DNA of 64,000 bases, from NCBI RefSeq assembly GCF_025995175.1, contig NZ_BAPV01000057.1, positions 148,544 to 212,543 of the forward strand, read 5' to 3'. Positions 54,183 to 63,661 of this stretch are shown here, one piece after another. The notes beneath the pieces were generated by a model that saw only the letters and a program-made list of their open reading frames with translations, ran no database searches and was not told the origin of the DNA. The first letter of the stretch is position 1. Each line of letters starts with the position of its first letter. The position numbers and the translations under genes are program-made. The DNA is from Asaia krungthepensis NRIC 0535. Lineage in GTDB: Bacteria; Pseudomonadota; Alphaproteobacteria; Acetobacterales; Acetobacteraceae.

Positions 54183-54921
54183 AACACGCCAGCGGACCGT
54201 TCTTGTCACCCGACCCGAGCCGGGTCTGAGCGACACGTGCGAAGCCCTGCGCAAACTAGGCTGGGAGCCCTGTCCTGCTCCCATGCTCACCATCCACCCC
54301 CTTCCTCTAAAAGTGCCCAGACGCGTCGATCGGATCGTGGTCACGAGCGGGCAAAGTCTCGATGCGCTGCGTCTCGCCCTGCCACCTGATATCCCGCTCA
54401 CGGCAGTGGGACAGCGCACGGCGGAACGCGCGCGCGAAATGGGCTTTTCCCGGGTCGATCACGCGGCGGGGACGGCGGCATCGATTATCCATCATCTGGG
54501 CCCGTCGCCCGGGAACACGTCTCTTCTGCTGGCAACGGGTCAGGGGCTTGCAGGGGACCTGGCAATCGGGCTGCGTCAGCGGGGCTGGGCGGTCACGCGG
54601 CGCGTTGTCTACTGGGCACGTTCCTTCAGTCGGATTGCCTCTCCTGCCCGGGAGATGCTGGCTTCGGGTCAGGTCGCGGCCATCCTGTTCTATTCCCCCG
54701 CAACAGCGCGTGCCTTTCTGGATGCTTTGGGCCCCGCACGACCTCAGCTCGCCTCAGTCAGGGCGCTTGCCCTCTCACCACGGATAGGCGATGCGCTGCG
54801 CAACGCGCCTTTTGCAGATATCGCCATTGCGGCCAAACCGGAGGAGCGCCTATTGCTCGATCTGCTCGGCCCCGTCCCGCTCATGCCCTTTCCACCTTCC
54901 CGGAGGAACCGTCTTTCGTGA
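54175..54921 (+). CDS. hemD: Uroporphyrinogen-III synthase
   Basis: A 248-residue enzyme closing hydroxymethylbilane to uroporphyrinogen III. The family is poorly conserved; visible are the N-terminal VLVTRPEPGLSDTCEALRKLGWEPCPAPMLTIHPLPL, DRIVVTSGQSLDALR, LTAVGQRTAERAREMGF and ILFYSPATARAFLDAL, consistent with HemD. It starts inside hemC (8-bp overlap) and ends 4 bp into the RlmJ gene (GTGA), so hemC-hemD-rlmJ-gpsA are read as one chain. Confidence 0.9.
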   Translation: MAETRQRTVLVTRPEPGLSDTCEALRKLGWEPCPAPMLTIHPLPLKVPRRVDRIVVTSGQSLDALRLALPPDIPLTAVGQRTAERAREMGFSRVDHAAGTAASIIHHLGPSPGNTSLLLATGQGLAGDLAIGLRQRGWAVTRRVVYWARSFSRIASPAREMLASGQVAAILFYSPATARAFLDALGPARPQLASVRALALSPRIGDALRNAPFADIAIAAKPEERLLLDLLGPVPLMPFPPSRRNRLS

Positions 54922-55751
54922 ATTATCGACACGCCTATCACGCTGGCAATTTCGCCGACATGATGAAGCACGGGCTTATGCTGCTCATTCTGCGTCATCT
55001 CATGCGCAAGCCCGCGGGCTTTCAGGTGCTCGATACCCATTCAGGATGCGGCCTTTACGACCTCACAGCGACGGAATCGGAAAAGACCGGCGAGTGGCGC
55101 GACGGCATCGGCCGCTTCCCCCATACGGTCGAGGCACCGGAAGCGCTGGCCGATTATCTCGGACTGATCGCCCAGGCCGGGGCCCCCCACTTCTATCCCG
55201 GGTCGCCCAGTCTTGTCGCCTCGGTGTTGCGCCCGCAGGACAGGCTTGTCTGCTGTGAGCTCCATCCCGAAGATGCCCGCATCCTGCGACGCAATTTCCG
55301 CGACAGGGATCAGGTAGCCGTTCATGAGCGCGACGGCTACGCGGCGCTGAAAGCCTTCCTGCCCCCCCGTGATCTCAAGCGCGGTCTGGTGCTGATCGAT
55401 CCCCCCTTCGAGCAGATCGACGAGTTCGACAAACTCGCCGAGGCGATAGCCACATCGCGACGGCTTTTCCCGATGGGCATTGTTGCGGCATGGTACCCGA
55501 TCAAGCACAGGGCGCCCGTTCGTCGCTTCCATGACCGGCTGCGCGATCTCGGCCTGCGCGATCTGCTCGATTGCAGTCTGCTGCTGCGCCAGCCCACCGA
55601 CCCGACCCGACTTAATGGGTGCGGCGTTCTGGTGGCCGGGCCACCCTATCAGTTCGAGGACGAGGCGCGCTCGCTGCTGGAGGCTTTGGTACCCGTGCTT
55701 GCCCCTGACGGTGAGGGGCAGGCCCTGATCACGAGGGTTGCGGAGGAATGA
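54918..55751 (+). CDS. rlmJ: 23S rRNA (adenine(2030)-N6)-methyltransferase RlmJ
   Basis: A 277-residue RNA methyltransferase that modifies A2030 of 23S rRNA. The start NYRHAYHAGNFADMMKHGLMLLILRHLMRKPAGFQVLDTHSGCGLYDL is very close to E. coli RlmJ, and the catalytic motif is LVLIDPPFEQIDEF (DPPF). It starts with GTG overlapping hemD by 4 bp and itself overlaps gpsA by 4 bp. Confidence 0.96.
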   Translation: MNYRHAYHAGNFADMMKHGLMLLILRHLMRKPAGFQVLDTHSGCGLYDLTATESEKTGEWRDGIGRFPHTVEAPEALADYLGLIAQAGAPHFYPGSPSLVASVLRPQDRLVCCELHPEDARILRRNFRDRDQVAVHERDGYAALKAFLPPRDLKRGLVLIDPPFEQIDEFDKLAEAIATSRRLFPMGIVAAWYPIKHRAPVRRFHDRLRDLGLRDLLDCSLLLRQPTDPTRLNGCGVLVAGPPYQFEDEARSLLEALVPVLAPDGEGQALITRVAEE

Positions 55752-56713
55752 CAAGCCCGAAAAATCATATCGCCGTCATTGGGGCAGGTGCATGGGGAGT
55801 CGCCCTTGCCTGTGCCAGCGCCCGGGCCGGCTCGCAGGTCACGCTGTGGTCCCGGTCACCCGTCGCACCCGGATGCCGCGTCCTGCCGCGCCTGCCCGCC
55901 GTGACCCTGCCGGAGGCTGTGACGGTCACCAGTGTCATGCCGGTCGAAGCCGATCTGACCCTGCTGGTCGTCCCCATGCAGACGCTGAGGCAGATCGCAC
56001 CGCGTCTCCAGGGCCAGTCTCCTCTGATCGCATGCTGCAAGGGGCTCGAGCTGGGTACGGGCGCCCTCCCCCTCGACATCCTGGCTGAGACGCAGAGAGG
56101 CCGCAGCCACGCCGTGCTATCTGGCCCGAACTTCGCCATCGAGGTCGCCATGGGGGCGCCCGCCGCGGCAACGATCGCCGCACCCTCGCTCGATGAAGCA
56201 CGGCGCCATGTTGCGCTTCTCTCCTCGCCCGATTTCAGACTCTATGCCAGTGACGATCCAAGCGGTGTGCAGATTGCAGGAGCCGCCAAGAACGTTGTGG
56301 CCATAGGGGCCGGCATCGCCATTGGCGCTGGCCTTGGAGAAAATGCCCGCGCGGCCCTTATCACGCGCGCCATTGTCGAGATCGGCCGCCTCGCAGCCGC
56401 CATGGGCGGTCGTGCGGCCACTATTGCGGGGCTCAGCGGGCTTGGCGATCTGATCCTGACGTGCACGGGGGCGGGATCGCGCAATTACAGTCTTGGGCTG
56501 GAACTTGGCCGCGGGGTGAGCCTCGACGAGATCCTGAAAACACGCAGCACAGTGGCCGAGGGCGTGGCAACGGCACCGGCACTGGCTGCCCGCGCACAGC
56601 AACTCGGCATTGCCATGCCCATCATCCAGACCGTCGCTGCTTTCCTTGCGGGGGAAATAGATCTCTCCCAGGCAAGGCGCCACCTTCTCGAGCGGCCGAT
56701 TACCGTCGAATAA
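55748..56713 (+). CDS. gpsA: NAD(P)-dependent glycerol-3-phosphate dehydrogenase
   Basis: A 321-residue enzyme making sn-glycerol-3-phosphate from dihydroxyacetone phosphate, for phospholipid synthesis. Markers are IAVIGAGAWGVALACASARAG, the catalytic-lysine segment AAKNVVAIGAGIAIG and the glycerol-phosphate site LITRAIVEIGRLAAAMGG, with GLSGLGDLILTCTGAGSRNYSLGLELG toward the end. ATGA overlap with rlmJ; 23 bp to the next gene. Slightly compact at its N-terminal side but complete. Confidence 0.96.
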   Translation: MTSPKNHIAVIGAGAWGVALACASARAGSQVTLWSRSPVAPGCRVLPRLPAVTLPEAVTVTSVMPVEADLTLLVVPMQTLRQIAPRLQGQSPLIACCKGLELGTGALPLDILAETQRGRSHAVLSGPNFAIEVAMGAPAAATIAAPSLDEARRHVALLSSPDFRLYASDDPSGVQIAGAAKNVVAIGAGIAIGAGLGENARAALITRAIVEIGRLAAAMGGRAATIAGLSGLGDLILTCTGAGSRNYSLGLELGRGVSLDEILKTRSTVAEGVATAPALAARAQQLGIAMPIIQTVAAFLAGEIDLSQARRHLLERPITVE

Positions 56714-56736
56714 GAACAACGATAAGGACACTCCCC

Positions 56737-57441
56737 ATGTGGATGCGTAATGAAGCCATGCGTCGCCTCGTCAGCCGGAACCGTTTCGTCCGCTTCCTGA
56801 CCTTCGGGCTGCACAGCACCATGCAGATGAAGCTGCTGGGCGGTCACAAGCATCCTGTCACGCTGCGCCGCCTGCAGAAGGCACGCTCGGGCACCGACTC
56901 GCTCCTGAGCAGCGATGAAGCCTTCGTTCTCCATGAACTGGCACAGGCTCAGGCCGTCTATGCGGGTGACATGGCAGAATTCGGTGTTTATCGCGGTGCC
57001 TCGGCGGAGCTGCTCTGCATGGTCAAGAACCACCGTACATTGCACCTCTTCGATACCTTCGAGGGATTGCCCGCCCCTAAAGGTCAGGAAAGCAAGGTTT
57101 TTGAAAAGGGGGAGTTTCATGGCTCGCTCGAGAGCGTCAAGCGTAAGCTCTCAGGCTATGAGAATGTCGCCTTCCACCCGGGCTTCTTTCCTGATTCCGC
57201 AGAAGGTCTGGATGAAACGCGCTACAGCTTCGTTCATCTCGACGTCGATCTCTACGAGGCAACGCTGGCAGGTCTCGACTACTTCTATCCGCGCATGATC
57301 CCGGGTGGGATCATCCTGACCCATGACTATTCGATCATCGATGGCGTCTCCCAGGCTTTTCGTGAATATCTGGCTGACAAGCCCGAGCATGTGATTGAAC
57401 TGCCTACGACTCAGGCGATGATCATCCGGCACCCGGCGTGA
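56737..57441 (+). CDS. TylF/MycF-like SAM-dependent methyltransferase
   Basis: A 234-residue class I methyltransferase of the TylF/MycF group. SAM-binding motif I is MAEFGVYRGASAELLCM, followed by LHLFDTFEGLPAPKGQE, the metal- and substrate-binding FVHLDVDLYEATLAGLDYFYPRMIPGGIILTHDY and the end IELPTTQAMIIR. These enzymes often methylate sugar hydroxyls in glycans or macrolides, but the substrate here is unknown. It lies 23 bp behind gpsA and may be read from the same transcript. The ATG at 56737 is used. Confidence 0.88.
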   Translation: MWMRNEAMRRLVSRNRFVRFLTFGLHSTMQMKLLGGHKHPVTLRRLQKARSGTDSLLSSDEAFVLHELAQAQAVYAGDMAEFGVYRGASAELLCMVKNHRTLHLFDTFEGLPAPKGQESKVFEKGEFHGSLESVKRKLSGYENVAFHPGFFPDSAEGLDETRYSFVHLDVDLYEATLAGLDYFYPRMIPGGIILTHDYSIIDGVSQAFREYLADKPEHVIELPTTQAMIIRHPA

Positions 57442-57514
57442 TCCATCCCGTTTCGCACAGGCACTCTGGCGGCTTGCGCGTCTCGCCTCCTGAAAAACGA
57501 ATGGCTTATTTCCT

Positions 57515-57811
57515 TCACGGAATCCGGCGGCGGGAGAAGAGGTTTCTGACGCCGTGACGAAAGGCATTGAGCCGGGCGACCAGAGCGTCCCCGGGTCGAT
57601 CCATCAGTGCCCACGCCATGAGCGGCATCCAGATCCAGAATTCCCAGAAAAAGATGAGGTTGATGAGAGCAATCAGGCGGAAGGAGCGATGCCGCCGCAA
57701 TGCCGCGACAAAAGTCGGCAGGAAAATCCAGAGCGCACAGACCGCGGCGACACCGGCGATGGCCAGAGGATTGTGTCCGTGAAGCCTCGACGCGATGTCA
57801 TTCCAGACCAT
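57515..57811 (-). CDS. Superinfection immunity-like small membrane protein
   Basis: A 98-residue protein with two membrane helices separated by a short basic loop: AIAGVAAVCALWIFLPTFVAALRRHRSFRLIALINLIFFWEFWIWMPLMAWAL. The L-P-T then basic H-R pair then L-I-N-L pattern resembles the Imm_superinfect family of phage-derived proteins, though no prophage is nearby. The C-terminal 30 residues are basic and soluble. The ATG at 57811 is used in place of one 60 bases upstream. It is convergent with the methyltransferase gene. Confidence 0.65.
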   Translation of the reverse strand: MVWNDIASRLHGHNPLAIAGVAAVCALWIFLPTFVAALRRHRSFRLIALINLIFFWEFWIWMPLMAWALMDRPGDALVARLNAFRHGVRNLFSRRRIP

Positions 57812-57930
57812 GATCTGCCCCTCACATTGTAACGATGCAGAAACAATAGGAAAGCGCCAGAACGATCGCAAATGACATTTCCCTCATTCTAGGCCTCGTA
57901 CGACGCTCTTTTCTCCGGTCCACTCGCCTG

Positions 57931-58842
57931 TCAGGCGACGTCACGCGATACGCGCCGCCTGCTGATCCAACCCCAGAAATAGGGTGCCCGCCCTCCATGG
58001 CCGAAATAGGCGAGACGCGCCTCGTGCAGATGGACGCGCCCGAACATCTCGGCCCTGATCAGAAACACCATTGCCGACGCCCCTGCGAGAGGCCCTACCA
58101 CGTAGACCCAGAAATCCTGCCAGGTGCCCGCCATAAGAGCTGGACCGAAACTTCTTGCCAGATTTGTGCTGTCACCCGAGAGCCATGCCTCGAACGGGTT
58201 GAGCAGGAAAAAGATCGGCCCTGAAGCCCAGGCAGCCAAGGGCCGCAATACCGGCTTGGCGCCACAATAAAGCACAACGGCAACCAGAATGGCCGTCGTG
58301 CACATTTCTCCCACAAAGGCCCACCATGGGGGGACGAAAGGCGACGGCGTGGTGGCGGCGAAATGCGCGGCCCTGCACCACGCGCCCCAGCGTGGCCAGA
58401 TCAGTCCACTCGCCGCAACGAGACCCGCACCCAGTACCGCCCCTGCGATCTGGGAGAAAACGTAGAACACGGTATCGGTCAGAGCGAGACGTCGCCCGAG
58501 ACAGAAAGCAAGGCTGATTGACGGGTTGAGATGAGCGCCGCTCACCCGCCCGAAAGGCGAAAGGGCTGCCAGGGTTGCGCTGAGACCGAAAACCAGTCCC
58601 TCCAGCGCCGTGAGAAGATTGGGCCAGTGAATCAGGGCACGCGCTACGGGACTGAGCGGCGAACCGATCACCACGTTCGTACAGATACCGCCGATCAGGA
58701 GAAGCGCGGTCGCCCAGAACTCGCAGACATAGAGCCGCGGATGAATAGCACGGTCCGGGGCGGGCTGGCCAAGCAGCGGGCGATCTTCGGGATGAGGGTA
58801 AAGGGCATCAGCCTCACGCGGGTGCCGCATTGCCTCGGCCAT
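57931..58842 (-). CDS. Aquaporin-like MIP channel with altered NPA motifs
   Basis: A 303-residue integral membrane protein of the MIP superfamily, about six helices. After a 40-residue polar N-terminus (with PHPEDRPLLGQPAPD) the first half shows LFGLSATLAAL-like VFGLSATLAALSPFGRVSGAHLNPSISLAFCLGRRLAL, where NPA has become NPS. In the second half DSTNLARSFGPALMAG replaces the usual NPARxxGP, with N-L-A for NPA. Aquaporin selectivity depends on those loops, so water or glycerol transport cannot be assumed. The ATG at 58842 is used. It is 84 bp after a nucleoside transporter gene on the same strand. Confidence 0.85.
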   Translation of the reverse strand: MAEAMRHPREADALYPHPEDRPLLGQPAPDRAIHPRLYVCEFWATALLLIGGICTNVVIGSPLSPVARALIHWPNLLTALEGLVFGLSATLAALSPFGRVSGAHLNPSISLAFCLGRRLALTDTVFYVFSQIAGAVLGAGLVAASGLIWPRWGAWCRAAHFAATTPSPFVPPWWAFVGEMCTTAILVAVVLYCGAKPVLRPLAAWASGPIFFLLNPFEAWLSGDSTNLARSFGPALMAGTWQDFWVYVVGPLAGASAMVFLIRAEMFGRVHLHEARLAYFGHGGRAPYFWGWISRRRVSRDVA

Positions 58843-58925
58843 AGGCTTGCCTCCTGCCGGTTTGATCTATCCCGGTCAGGTCACATCATGCCGGACCGGG
58901 CCCGGCTTTCCTTGCCCATGGTGCT

Positions 58926-60167
58926 TCAGGCGGCAATAAAAAGCCCCGTGATTGCGGCGCTCATGAGGTTGGACAACGTCCCCGCGATGACGCAGCGCGA
59001 AGCAATCGAGGCGATCTCGGCCCGGCGTTCGGGTGCCACACTGCCAAAACCGCCGATCAGGATCCCGACGCTGGAGAAATTTGAAAATCCGCACAGGGCG
59101 ACTGAGACAATCGCCAGACTATGCGCAGAGAGTGCGTGCGCATGGATCATGGGCGAGAGACCGAGATAGGCCACGAACTCGTTGAAGGCGATTTTCTGCC
59201 CGAGCAATCCGCCAATGACGAACGATTCCGACCAGGGAATGCCGATGACCCAGGCAAGAGGCGCCATGACAACACCGAGGAGGGTCGACAGGCTCAATCC
59301 TGGCCAGTGAAGCAGTCCCCCGATACCGTGAAGGGTACCATCGATCAGCGCCGTGAGACCGACAAAGGCCACAAGCACCGCACCCACGGCGACAGCAACG
59401 CGCGCACCGCTGATCGCGCCATCCGCGAGCGCGTCGAACAATCCGGAGGTTTCGAGAACAGGTTTGGGCATGGCTTCGCGGGCGAGTACGGCATCCTCCG
59501 GGGTCGGCCAAAGCAGCTTCGCGAAAAGCAGGCCACCCGGAATGGCCATGAAAGACGCCGCCAGCAGATAATGCATGGGCACACCGAGCCCGGCATAACC
59601 CGCCAGAACCGAACCGGAGACCGAGGCCGTGCCCGAACTCATGATTGTGAAAAGCTCTGCCTTGCGGAGTTTCATCACATAGGGACGCAAAACCACCGGC
59701 ATTTCGCTTTGCCCGAGGAACACTGTCATGACAGCCGAGAACGACTCAATGGCCGTCGTTCCCAGCAAACGGCACAGCCCCTGTCCGATAAAACGGGCCA
59801 GGGCCTGCATGATACCCCAGTGATAAAAAAGCGCGATGAGCGCCGAGACATAGACGATGGCCGGCAGAACCTGAAATGCGAAAACGAAACTGTCATCGCC
59901 AAAAAGCGATGCCATTTTCGGGCTTGCCAGACCGCCGAACAGAAAATGGGTTCCTACCTGCCCATAGGACAGGACATCGCCCACCCCATCGGCAAGCGCC
60001 CCGAACAGGCGTCTCCCCCAGGGAACGAACAGCGCAAGAGCCCCGATCGCAGATTGCAGGGCCAGAGCAATCCCCGCCTGGCGGTAGCTGATCGCTTTTC
60101 TGTTTGAAGAAAGAAGAATACCCAGGGCGAGCAGCACCGCCATACCAATCAAACCGCGCAGCAACAT
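58926..60167 (-). CDS. Concentrative nucleoside transporter (NupC/CNT family)
   Basis: A 413-residue polytopic protein of the CNT family, importing nucleosides with protons or sodium. Visible motifs include FLFGGLASP then FVFAFQVLPAIVYVSALIALFYHWG, the family FLGQSEMPVVLRPYV with MSSGTASVSGSVLAGYAGLG, and the last helices with GLLGQKIAFNEFVAYLGL and LCGFSNFSSVGILIGGFGSVAPERR, the latter two being strong CNT markers. It starts with ATG at 60167 and begins directly with a helix. No nucleoside hydrolase is adjacent, so the exact substrate is not known. Confidence 0.95.
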   Translation of the reverse strand: MLLRGLIGMAVLLALGILLSSNRKAISYRQAGIALALQSAIGALALFVPWGRRLFGALADGVGDVLSYGQVGTHFLFGGLASPKMASLFGDDSFVFAFQVLPAIVYVSALIALFYHWGIMQALARFIGQGLCRLLGTTAIESFSAVMTVFLGQSEMPVVLRPYVMKLRKAELFTIMSSGTASVSGSVLAGYAGLGVPMHYLLAASFMAIPGGLLFAKLLWPTPEDAVLAREAMPKPVLETSGLFDALADGAISGARVAVAVGAVLVAFVGLTALIDGTLHGIGGLLHWPGLSLSTLLGVVMAPLAWVIGIPWSESFVIGGLLGQKIAFNEFVAYLGLSPMIHAHALSAHSLAIVSVALCGFSNFSSVGILIGGFGSVAPERRAEIASIASRCVIAGTLSNLMSAAITGLFIAA

Positions 60168-60419
60168 CGACGGGCCTTCATCCCCAGTTTTCCCGGCATG
60201 ATCTTCCCGCGATCACGCCCGATCGTCCGCCCCGGACTCCCTTGGCACAGTCATCGAATCCGACATGTGATCCTGTGACAGGCCCGGTCACGCTCCCCAC
60301 TGGAAAGCGTCCGAAACCGTTCTCCGGGCGAAAGGGTTTACCTTGTCGGGATGCTTGCGCGCTGTCCAGCGGAAAGCCACATTATGGGCTTGGCTCATTT
60401 CGGGACATGACGAGACACC

Positions 60420-60908
60420 ATGACAACCAGTTTTTACGATCTGGATATTCCTGCCCTGTGTGGCGAACCGATCTCCATGGCCGATTTCAGGGACAAGGTC
60501 GTCCTGATTGCCAACACGGCTTCCGAATGCGGATTCACCCCGCAATATGAAGGGTTGCAGTACCTCTGGAGTCATTACGGCAAGTCCGGCCTCGTCGTGC
60601 TCGGGGTTCCCAGTAACGATTTCGGTCAACAGGAGCCGGGGACTGCAAGCGAAATCCAGGCCAGTTGTTCACGCAACTACGGCGTCAGCTTCCCCATGGC
60701 TGCCAAATCGACAGTCAAGGGAGCTGAGGCAACCCCGCTCTTCCGCTGGCTTGCCGCTGAAGGCGGGATTCTCTCGCGTCCTCGGTGGAATTTCTACAAA
60801 TACATCGTCTCGCGCGAGGGCAAGCTTCTGAACTGGTTCACGCCTCTCACCGCGCCAGATTCGGGTCGATTCAAGTCCTGCGTGATGCGCGCGGTGATGG
60901 ACCGCTAG
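60420..60908 (+). CDS. Glutathione peroxidase (cysteine type)
   Basis: A 162-residue thiol peroxidase of the glutathione peroxidase family. The peroxidatic residue is Cys rather than selenocysteine in NTASECGFTPQYEGLQYLW, with the Gln partner in LGVPSNDFGQQEPG and the Trp/Asn of RWNFYKY completing the active site. Length is typical. Such Cys enzymes often use thioredoxin. It has a good start at 60420 and converges with the LysE transporter gene. Confidence 0.95.
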   Translation: MTTSFYDLDIPALCGEPISMADFRDKVVLIANTASECGFTPQYEGLQYLWSHYGKSGLVVLGVPSNDFGQQEPGTASEIQASCSRNYGVSFPMAAKSTVKGAEATPLFRWLAAEGGILSRPRWNFYKYIVSREGKLLNWFTPLTAPDSGRFKSCVMRAVMDR

Positions 60909-60978
60909 GCTGCGTAGCAGACCCGGTTTCGGTGTCTTGCGGACCCAACTCCGGATTGCCTGATTTCCTGGGGAGCAT

Positions 60979-61647
60979 TCAGCCCTGTCGCTCGAGTGCC
61001 AGTCGAAGCCCGAACGCCATGAATACTCCACCTGTCAGCCGGTCGAGCATCCTGACCGTGCGCGGGCGGGAGAGGAACGCGCTGAGCGGCACGGTCATCA
61101 TGATCAAAAGCGAGAACCAGCTCAGTGTCAGCATGACCTGAATGGCAGCCAGCAGAAGTGAGAACGCGACAAAGTTCACCCCGTGCGGGATGAACTGAGG
61201 CAGGAAGGTGATGAAGAAGATTCCCACTTTCGGGTTCAGCAGATTCGTCACCAGACCCTGACGGAAACTCGGAAATGCGCCTATCTGCGCTGCGATTCTT
61301 CTGCCGGACAGCCCGTCATCTGCGGAAACTCCCCCGGAATCAGGGGCAAGGCGGGTTCTCGGTTTGAGTAATAACCGTATCCCGACATTGAACAGATAGA
61401 GCGCGCCCGCCCATTTGACGATCGTGAAGGCAAGTTTCGAGGCGGCCAGAAGCGCGGTCAGACCGAATGCGGCACTCGCCCCCCAGATGAAGAGGCCGAG
61501 CGTGATGCCGAACGCTGCTGAGAACCCTGCTCGCGGTCCCGATGTCGTGGCGCTGCGCAACACGAAGGCCGTGTCGAGCCCCGGCACAAGGGTGAAAACG
61601 CCTGCGGCCAGAACAAAGCTCGTGAGGGAGAGGAAAACGGGACTCAT
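60979..61647 (-). CDS. LysE/RhtB family exporter
   Basis: A 222-residue membrane protein of the LysE/RhtB exporter family. It opens with the family pattern FVLAAGVFTLVPGLDTAFVLRSATTSGPRAGFSAAFGITLGLFIWG and shows GALYLFNVGIRLLL and RQGLVTNLLNPKVGIFFITFLPQFI, with six helices. Members export amino acids or related metabolites; the substrate is not visible. No regulator is adjacent. Confidence 0.93.
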   Translation of the reverse strand: MSPVFLSLTSFVLAAGVFTLVPGLDTAFVLRSATTSGPRAGFSAAFGITLGLFIWGASAAFGLTALLAASKLAFTIVKWAGALYLFNVGIRLLLKPRTRLAPDSGGVSADDGLSGRRIAAQIGAFPSFRQGLVTNLLNPKVGIFFITFLPQFIPHGVNFVAFSLLLAAIQVMLTLSWFSLLIMMTVPLSAFLSRPRTVRMLDRLTGGVFMAFGLRLALERQG

Positions 61648-61966
61648 GGCTTGGATTCGGGCTCCGGAATGAAGACGCTCCGATTTCGGAAACGCGGCGT
61701 CTCTTCTAGGCGGCTCCCATCCTGGCTCGCAATATTGGAGGACGCTGGCCAGACATGATCACACAGCAGGGCTTCGCCACCCTCCTTCGGTCACGAGCGC
61801 TGCCGCTACAGACCGTGCCACAGGAAAGCCATGGTGGAGGATCATTTCAAACGACGTCGTGCGCAATCTGCGTCAGCTGGATGGCGCGCTACGCCGGTTG
61901 GGTCTAAAGAGGCGCCTCGATTTTGACCCACACCCTGTTTGCTCGATCCCTGACTGGAAGCCCGGA
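61648..61966. other. Divergent intergenic region before murJ
   Basis: About 320 bp between the LysE-type gene and murJ. No protein or RNA feature is supported here; promoters for both divergent genes should be present. Confidence 0.5.
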
Positions 61967-63520
61967 ATGCTCCGTAACCTGATCACCGTCGGTGGTTGGA
62001 CCATGCTGTCCCGTATCCTCGGCCTGGTGCGCGACCAGCTTCTGGCGGCTTTCCTCGGGGCAGGCCCGGTCCAGGACGCGTATCAGATCGCGTTCCGTCT
62101 CCCCAACATGTTCCGCCGCCTGTTCGGCGAAGGCGCGTTCAACGCGGCCTTCGTTCCCCTCTTCACGGAGCGCCTCACGGCGCATGGCCGCGAAGACGCC
62201 ACGCGCTTCGCCTCCGACGCCCTCTCCTGCCTCAGCGCATGGTTGCTGGGGATCACGATCCTCGGCGAAGTCTTCATGCCGTGGATCATCGAAATCATCG
62301 CTCCGGGCTTCAACCATGCAGGTGGCCGGTTCGAGATGGCCGTCACACTGACACGCATCACGTTTCCCTATCTGCTGCTCATCTGCACAGCCGCCCTCGT
62401 GGCCGGCGTGCTGAACGGGCTGCACCGTTTTTCGATGGCCGCCGGGGCCTATGTCTCGTTCAATATCGTGGGCATCGCGACCATCCTCCTGGGTGCCCTC
62501 GTTTTTCGCGACACCGCCACCTGGACCGCCATCGGCATCACCCTGTCGGGTTTCGTTCAGCTTGGCCTTCTGCTTTGGTCGGTGAAACGCGCGGGAATGC
62601 GCCTGTCTTTGCCCAGACCCCGACTGACCCCGGCCATGCGCGATATGCTGCGTCGTCTCTGGCCCGGGCTGGTAGGGTCTGGCGCCACGCAGCTCAATCT
62701 GACCGTCGACACGCTCATCTCCACGCTTCTTCCCGCGGGCTCCATTTCCTGGCTCTATTTCGCCGATCGCGTGAACCAGCTTCCCCTGGGTGTACTCGGA
62801 GCGGCAGCGGGCACAACGCTCCTGCCCGTGCTGACCCGCCATGTCGCCGAAAACGACAGCGCCGGGGGGCAGCAGACACTGAACCGCGCCATCGATTACG
62901 CCGCGATCCTCACCTTCCCCGCCTGTTTCGGCCTGCTTGCCCTTGCGCCGGAAATCATGGCCACATTGTTCGGCTACGGCAAGTTCACGACTGAAGACGC
63001 GCTCTCATCTGCCCAGTCGCTCCGGGCCTATGCTCTGGGCCTGCCCGCCTTCATCATGATCAAGGTTCTCTCGCCCGGCTTCTTCGCCCATGGTGACACA
63101 CGCACCCCGGTGCGTATCGGCTTTCTCACCCTGGCGCTCAATCTCGCGCTCAATCTCGCCCTGTATCGTCCGCTCACCCATGTCGGACCACCTCTGGCGA
63201 GCACGATCGCGGCTCTGGTGAATTTGGCCTTTCTTGCGGTGATTCTTCACCGGCGCGCTGTGTTCAGGCCTGACGCTGCGCTCGTCGCGCGCATGCTGCG
63301 CATCATCGCAGCCTCATTCCTGATGGCAGTCCTCACCGTCACGCTGACCCGCATGATGGCGCCGGGCCTGGTCATGTGGCACGGGCTCATGCGTGCCATG
63401 ATGCTCGGCCTGCTCATGGGGGTCGCTGGCGTCATCTATCTTGCCGCGCTCTGGGCTTTCGGTATCGCGCATCCGGACCGGCTTCTGCGCAAGGTCCTTC
63501 GGCGGGTGCGTCATTCCTGA
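61967..63520 (+). CDS. murJ: Lipid II flippase MurJ
   Basis: A 517-residue polytopic protein that moves lipid II across the inner membrane for peptidoglycan synthesis. The family start MLRNLITVGGWTMLSRILGLVRDQLLAAFLGAGPVQDAYQIAFRLPNMFRRLFGEGAFNAAFVPLF is clear and fixes the ATG at 61967; later segments include GATQLNLTVDTLISTLLPAGSISWLYFADRVNQLPLGVLGAA, a hallmark of MurJ. Fourteen helices are expected. It is followed by mutS after 141 bp. Confidence 0.96.
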   Translation: MLRNLITVGGWTMLSRILGLVRDQLLAAFLGAGPVQDAYQIAFRLPNMFRRLFGEGAFNAAFVPLFTERLTAHGREDATRFASDALSCLSAWLLGITILGEVFMPWIIEIIAPGFNHAGGRFEMAVTLTRITFPYLLLICTAALVAGVLNGLHRFSMAAGAYVSFNIVGIATILLGALVFRDTATWTAIGITLSGFVQLGLLLWSVKRAGMRLSLPRPRLTPAMRDMLRRLWPGLVGSGATQLNLTVDTLISTLLPAGSISWLYFADRVNQLPLGVLGAAAGTTLLPVLTRHVAENDSAGGQQTLNRAIDYAAILTFPACFGLLALAPEIMATLFGYGKFTTEDALSSAQSLRAYALGLPAFIMIKVLSPGFFAHGDTRTPVRIGFLTLALNLALNLALYRPLTHVGPPLASTIAALVNLAFLAVILHRRAVFRPDAALVARMLRIIAASFLMAVLTVTLTRMMAPGLVMWHGLMRAMMLGLLMGVAGVIYLAALWAFGIAHPDRLLRKVLRRVRHS

Positions 63521-63661
63521 CTGCTCCGTCAAGCGTGGCGAAATTATCATGATGCCACGCCGATAAGGCATGAGCGGTTAACTCACTGTTCACATGGGCG
63601 GCCCCAGAGGATAGGATTTGGCCCATGTGGCGAGCTTCCCCAATCATGATCTGCGTCTGAG

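Noticed and set aside
61904..62842. 312-codon minus-strand frame opposite murJ
   Set aside because: Antisense shadow of murJ; extremely rich in charged residues and with no family resemblance.
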